A DNA stretch of 13,808 bases from SIG701 sp045123975 (GTDB lineage Bacteria > Bacillota > Clostridia > Oscillospirales > CAG-272), in contig JBGVKV010000064.1 of assembly GCA_045123975.1 (NCBI GenBank), forward strand, positions 1-13,808. Direction: 5' to 3'. The translations under genes were made by a program, and so were the position numbers. This document shows positions 13,781-13,808 of this stretch, piece by piece. Position 1 is the stretch's first letter, and each line of letters starts with the position of its first letter. The notes under the pieces are model-generated. The model did no database searches, had not been told where the DNA came from, and was given only the letters and a program-made list of their open reading frames with translations.

Positions 13781-13808
13781 TGTTGGCCTCGACCTATTTT
13801 CCCGGACC
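13781..13808 (-). rRNA. 5S rRNA, 3' end (partial)
   Basis: Read on the minus strand the last bases give CCGGGAAAATAGGTCGAGGC and then CAACA. This matches the conserved 3' part of bacterial 5S rRNA (G-x-GAGAGTAGG-x-CG-x-x-GCCAA). Only about 28 bases lie inside the window. The 16S and 23S genes are expected beyond the window edge. Confidence 0.82.

Noticed and set aside
1..13808. CRISPR array, insertion sequence, integrase or phage genes
   Set aside because: No regularly spaced repeats, transposase motifs or recombinase motifs were seen on either strand.

Overview
The window looks like a chromosomal piece of a Gram-positive gut-type anaerobe of the Clostridia (Oscillospiraceae-like). This rests on lipobox lipoproteins, strong AGGAGG-type ribosome sites, consensus sigma-A promoters, short hairpin/T-run terminators and the form of the 5S/tRNA-Asn genes. 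The genus assignment is inference; no marker gene in the window settles it.

Layout. (1) 3-545, plus strand: the 3' part of a HAD-superfamily phosphatase, ending at a terminator shared with the convergent operon. (2) 594-9699, minus strand: one apparently continuous nine-gene operon read from a promoter near 9800. In order of transcription it encodes a lipoprotein, an unfamiliar 228-residue protein, a family-5 solute-binding lipoprotein, two Dpp/Opp-type permeases, two Dpp/Opp-type ATPases, a HutX/ChuX-like protein carrying a Cys-rich N-terminal zinc- or metal-binding-like segment, and a second lipoprotein related in architecture to the first. (3) 9700-10055: divergent promoter region. (4) 10056-11349, plus strand: a PadR regulator and a HAAS-like two-helix membrane protein, with its own terminator. 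(5) 11501-12547, minus strand: a GpsA-like dehydrogenase. (6) 12757-13152, minus strand: a small AT-rich four-helix membrane protein unlike its neighbours in base composition. (7) 13209-13703: non-coding DNA with hairpins and a tRNA 3'-end-like repeat. (8) 13704-13808, minus strand: tRNA-Asn(GTT) directly behind the 3' end of a 5S rRNA, so the window ends at the tail of an rRNA operon.

How it may work together. Dpp-type ABC transporters carry peptides, nickel or haem depending on the binding protein. Here the transporter is followed, with overlapping or nearly touching genes, by a HutX/ChuX-family protein; that family consists of cytoplasmic haem carriers. The gene just before the binding protein has a C-terminal half reminiscent of PPOX split barrels, the fold of HutZ/HugZ haem-degrading enzymes. 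My main proposal is that this is an uncharacterised haem or tetrapyrrole acquisition operon of an anaerobe, with two surface lipoproteins. The transporter calls are secure, the HutX-like call is good, the PPOX-like call is weak, and the haem function is inference.

The second unusual theme is at the right-hand end: two copies of a tRNA 3'-end-like sequence sharing an exact 17-base core that differs from the real tRNA-Asn, each preceded by a hairpin, in a layout that mimics terminator plus tRNA.
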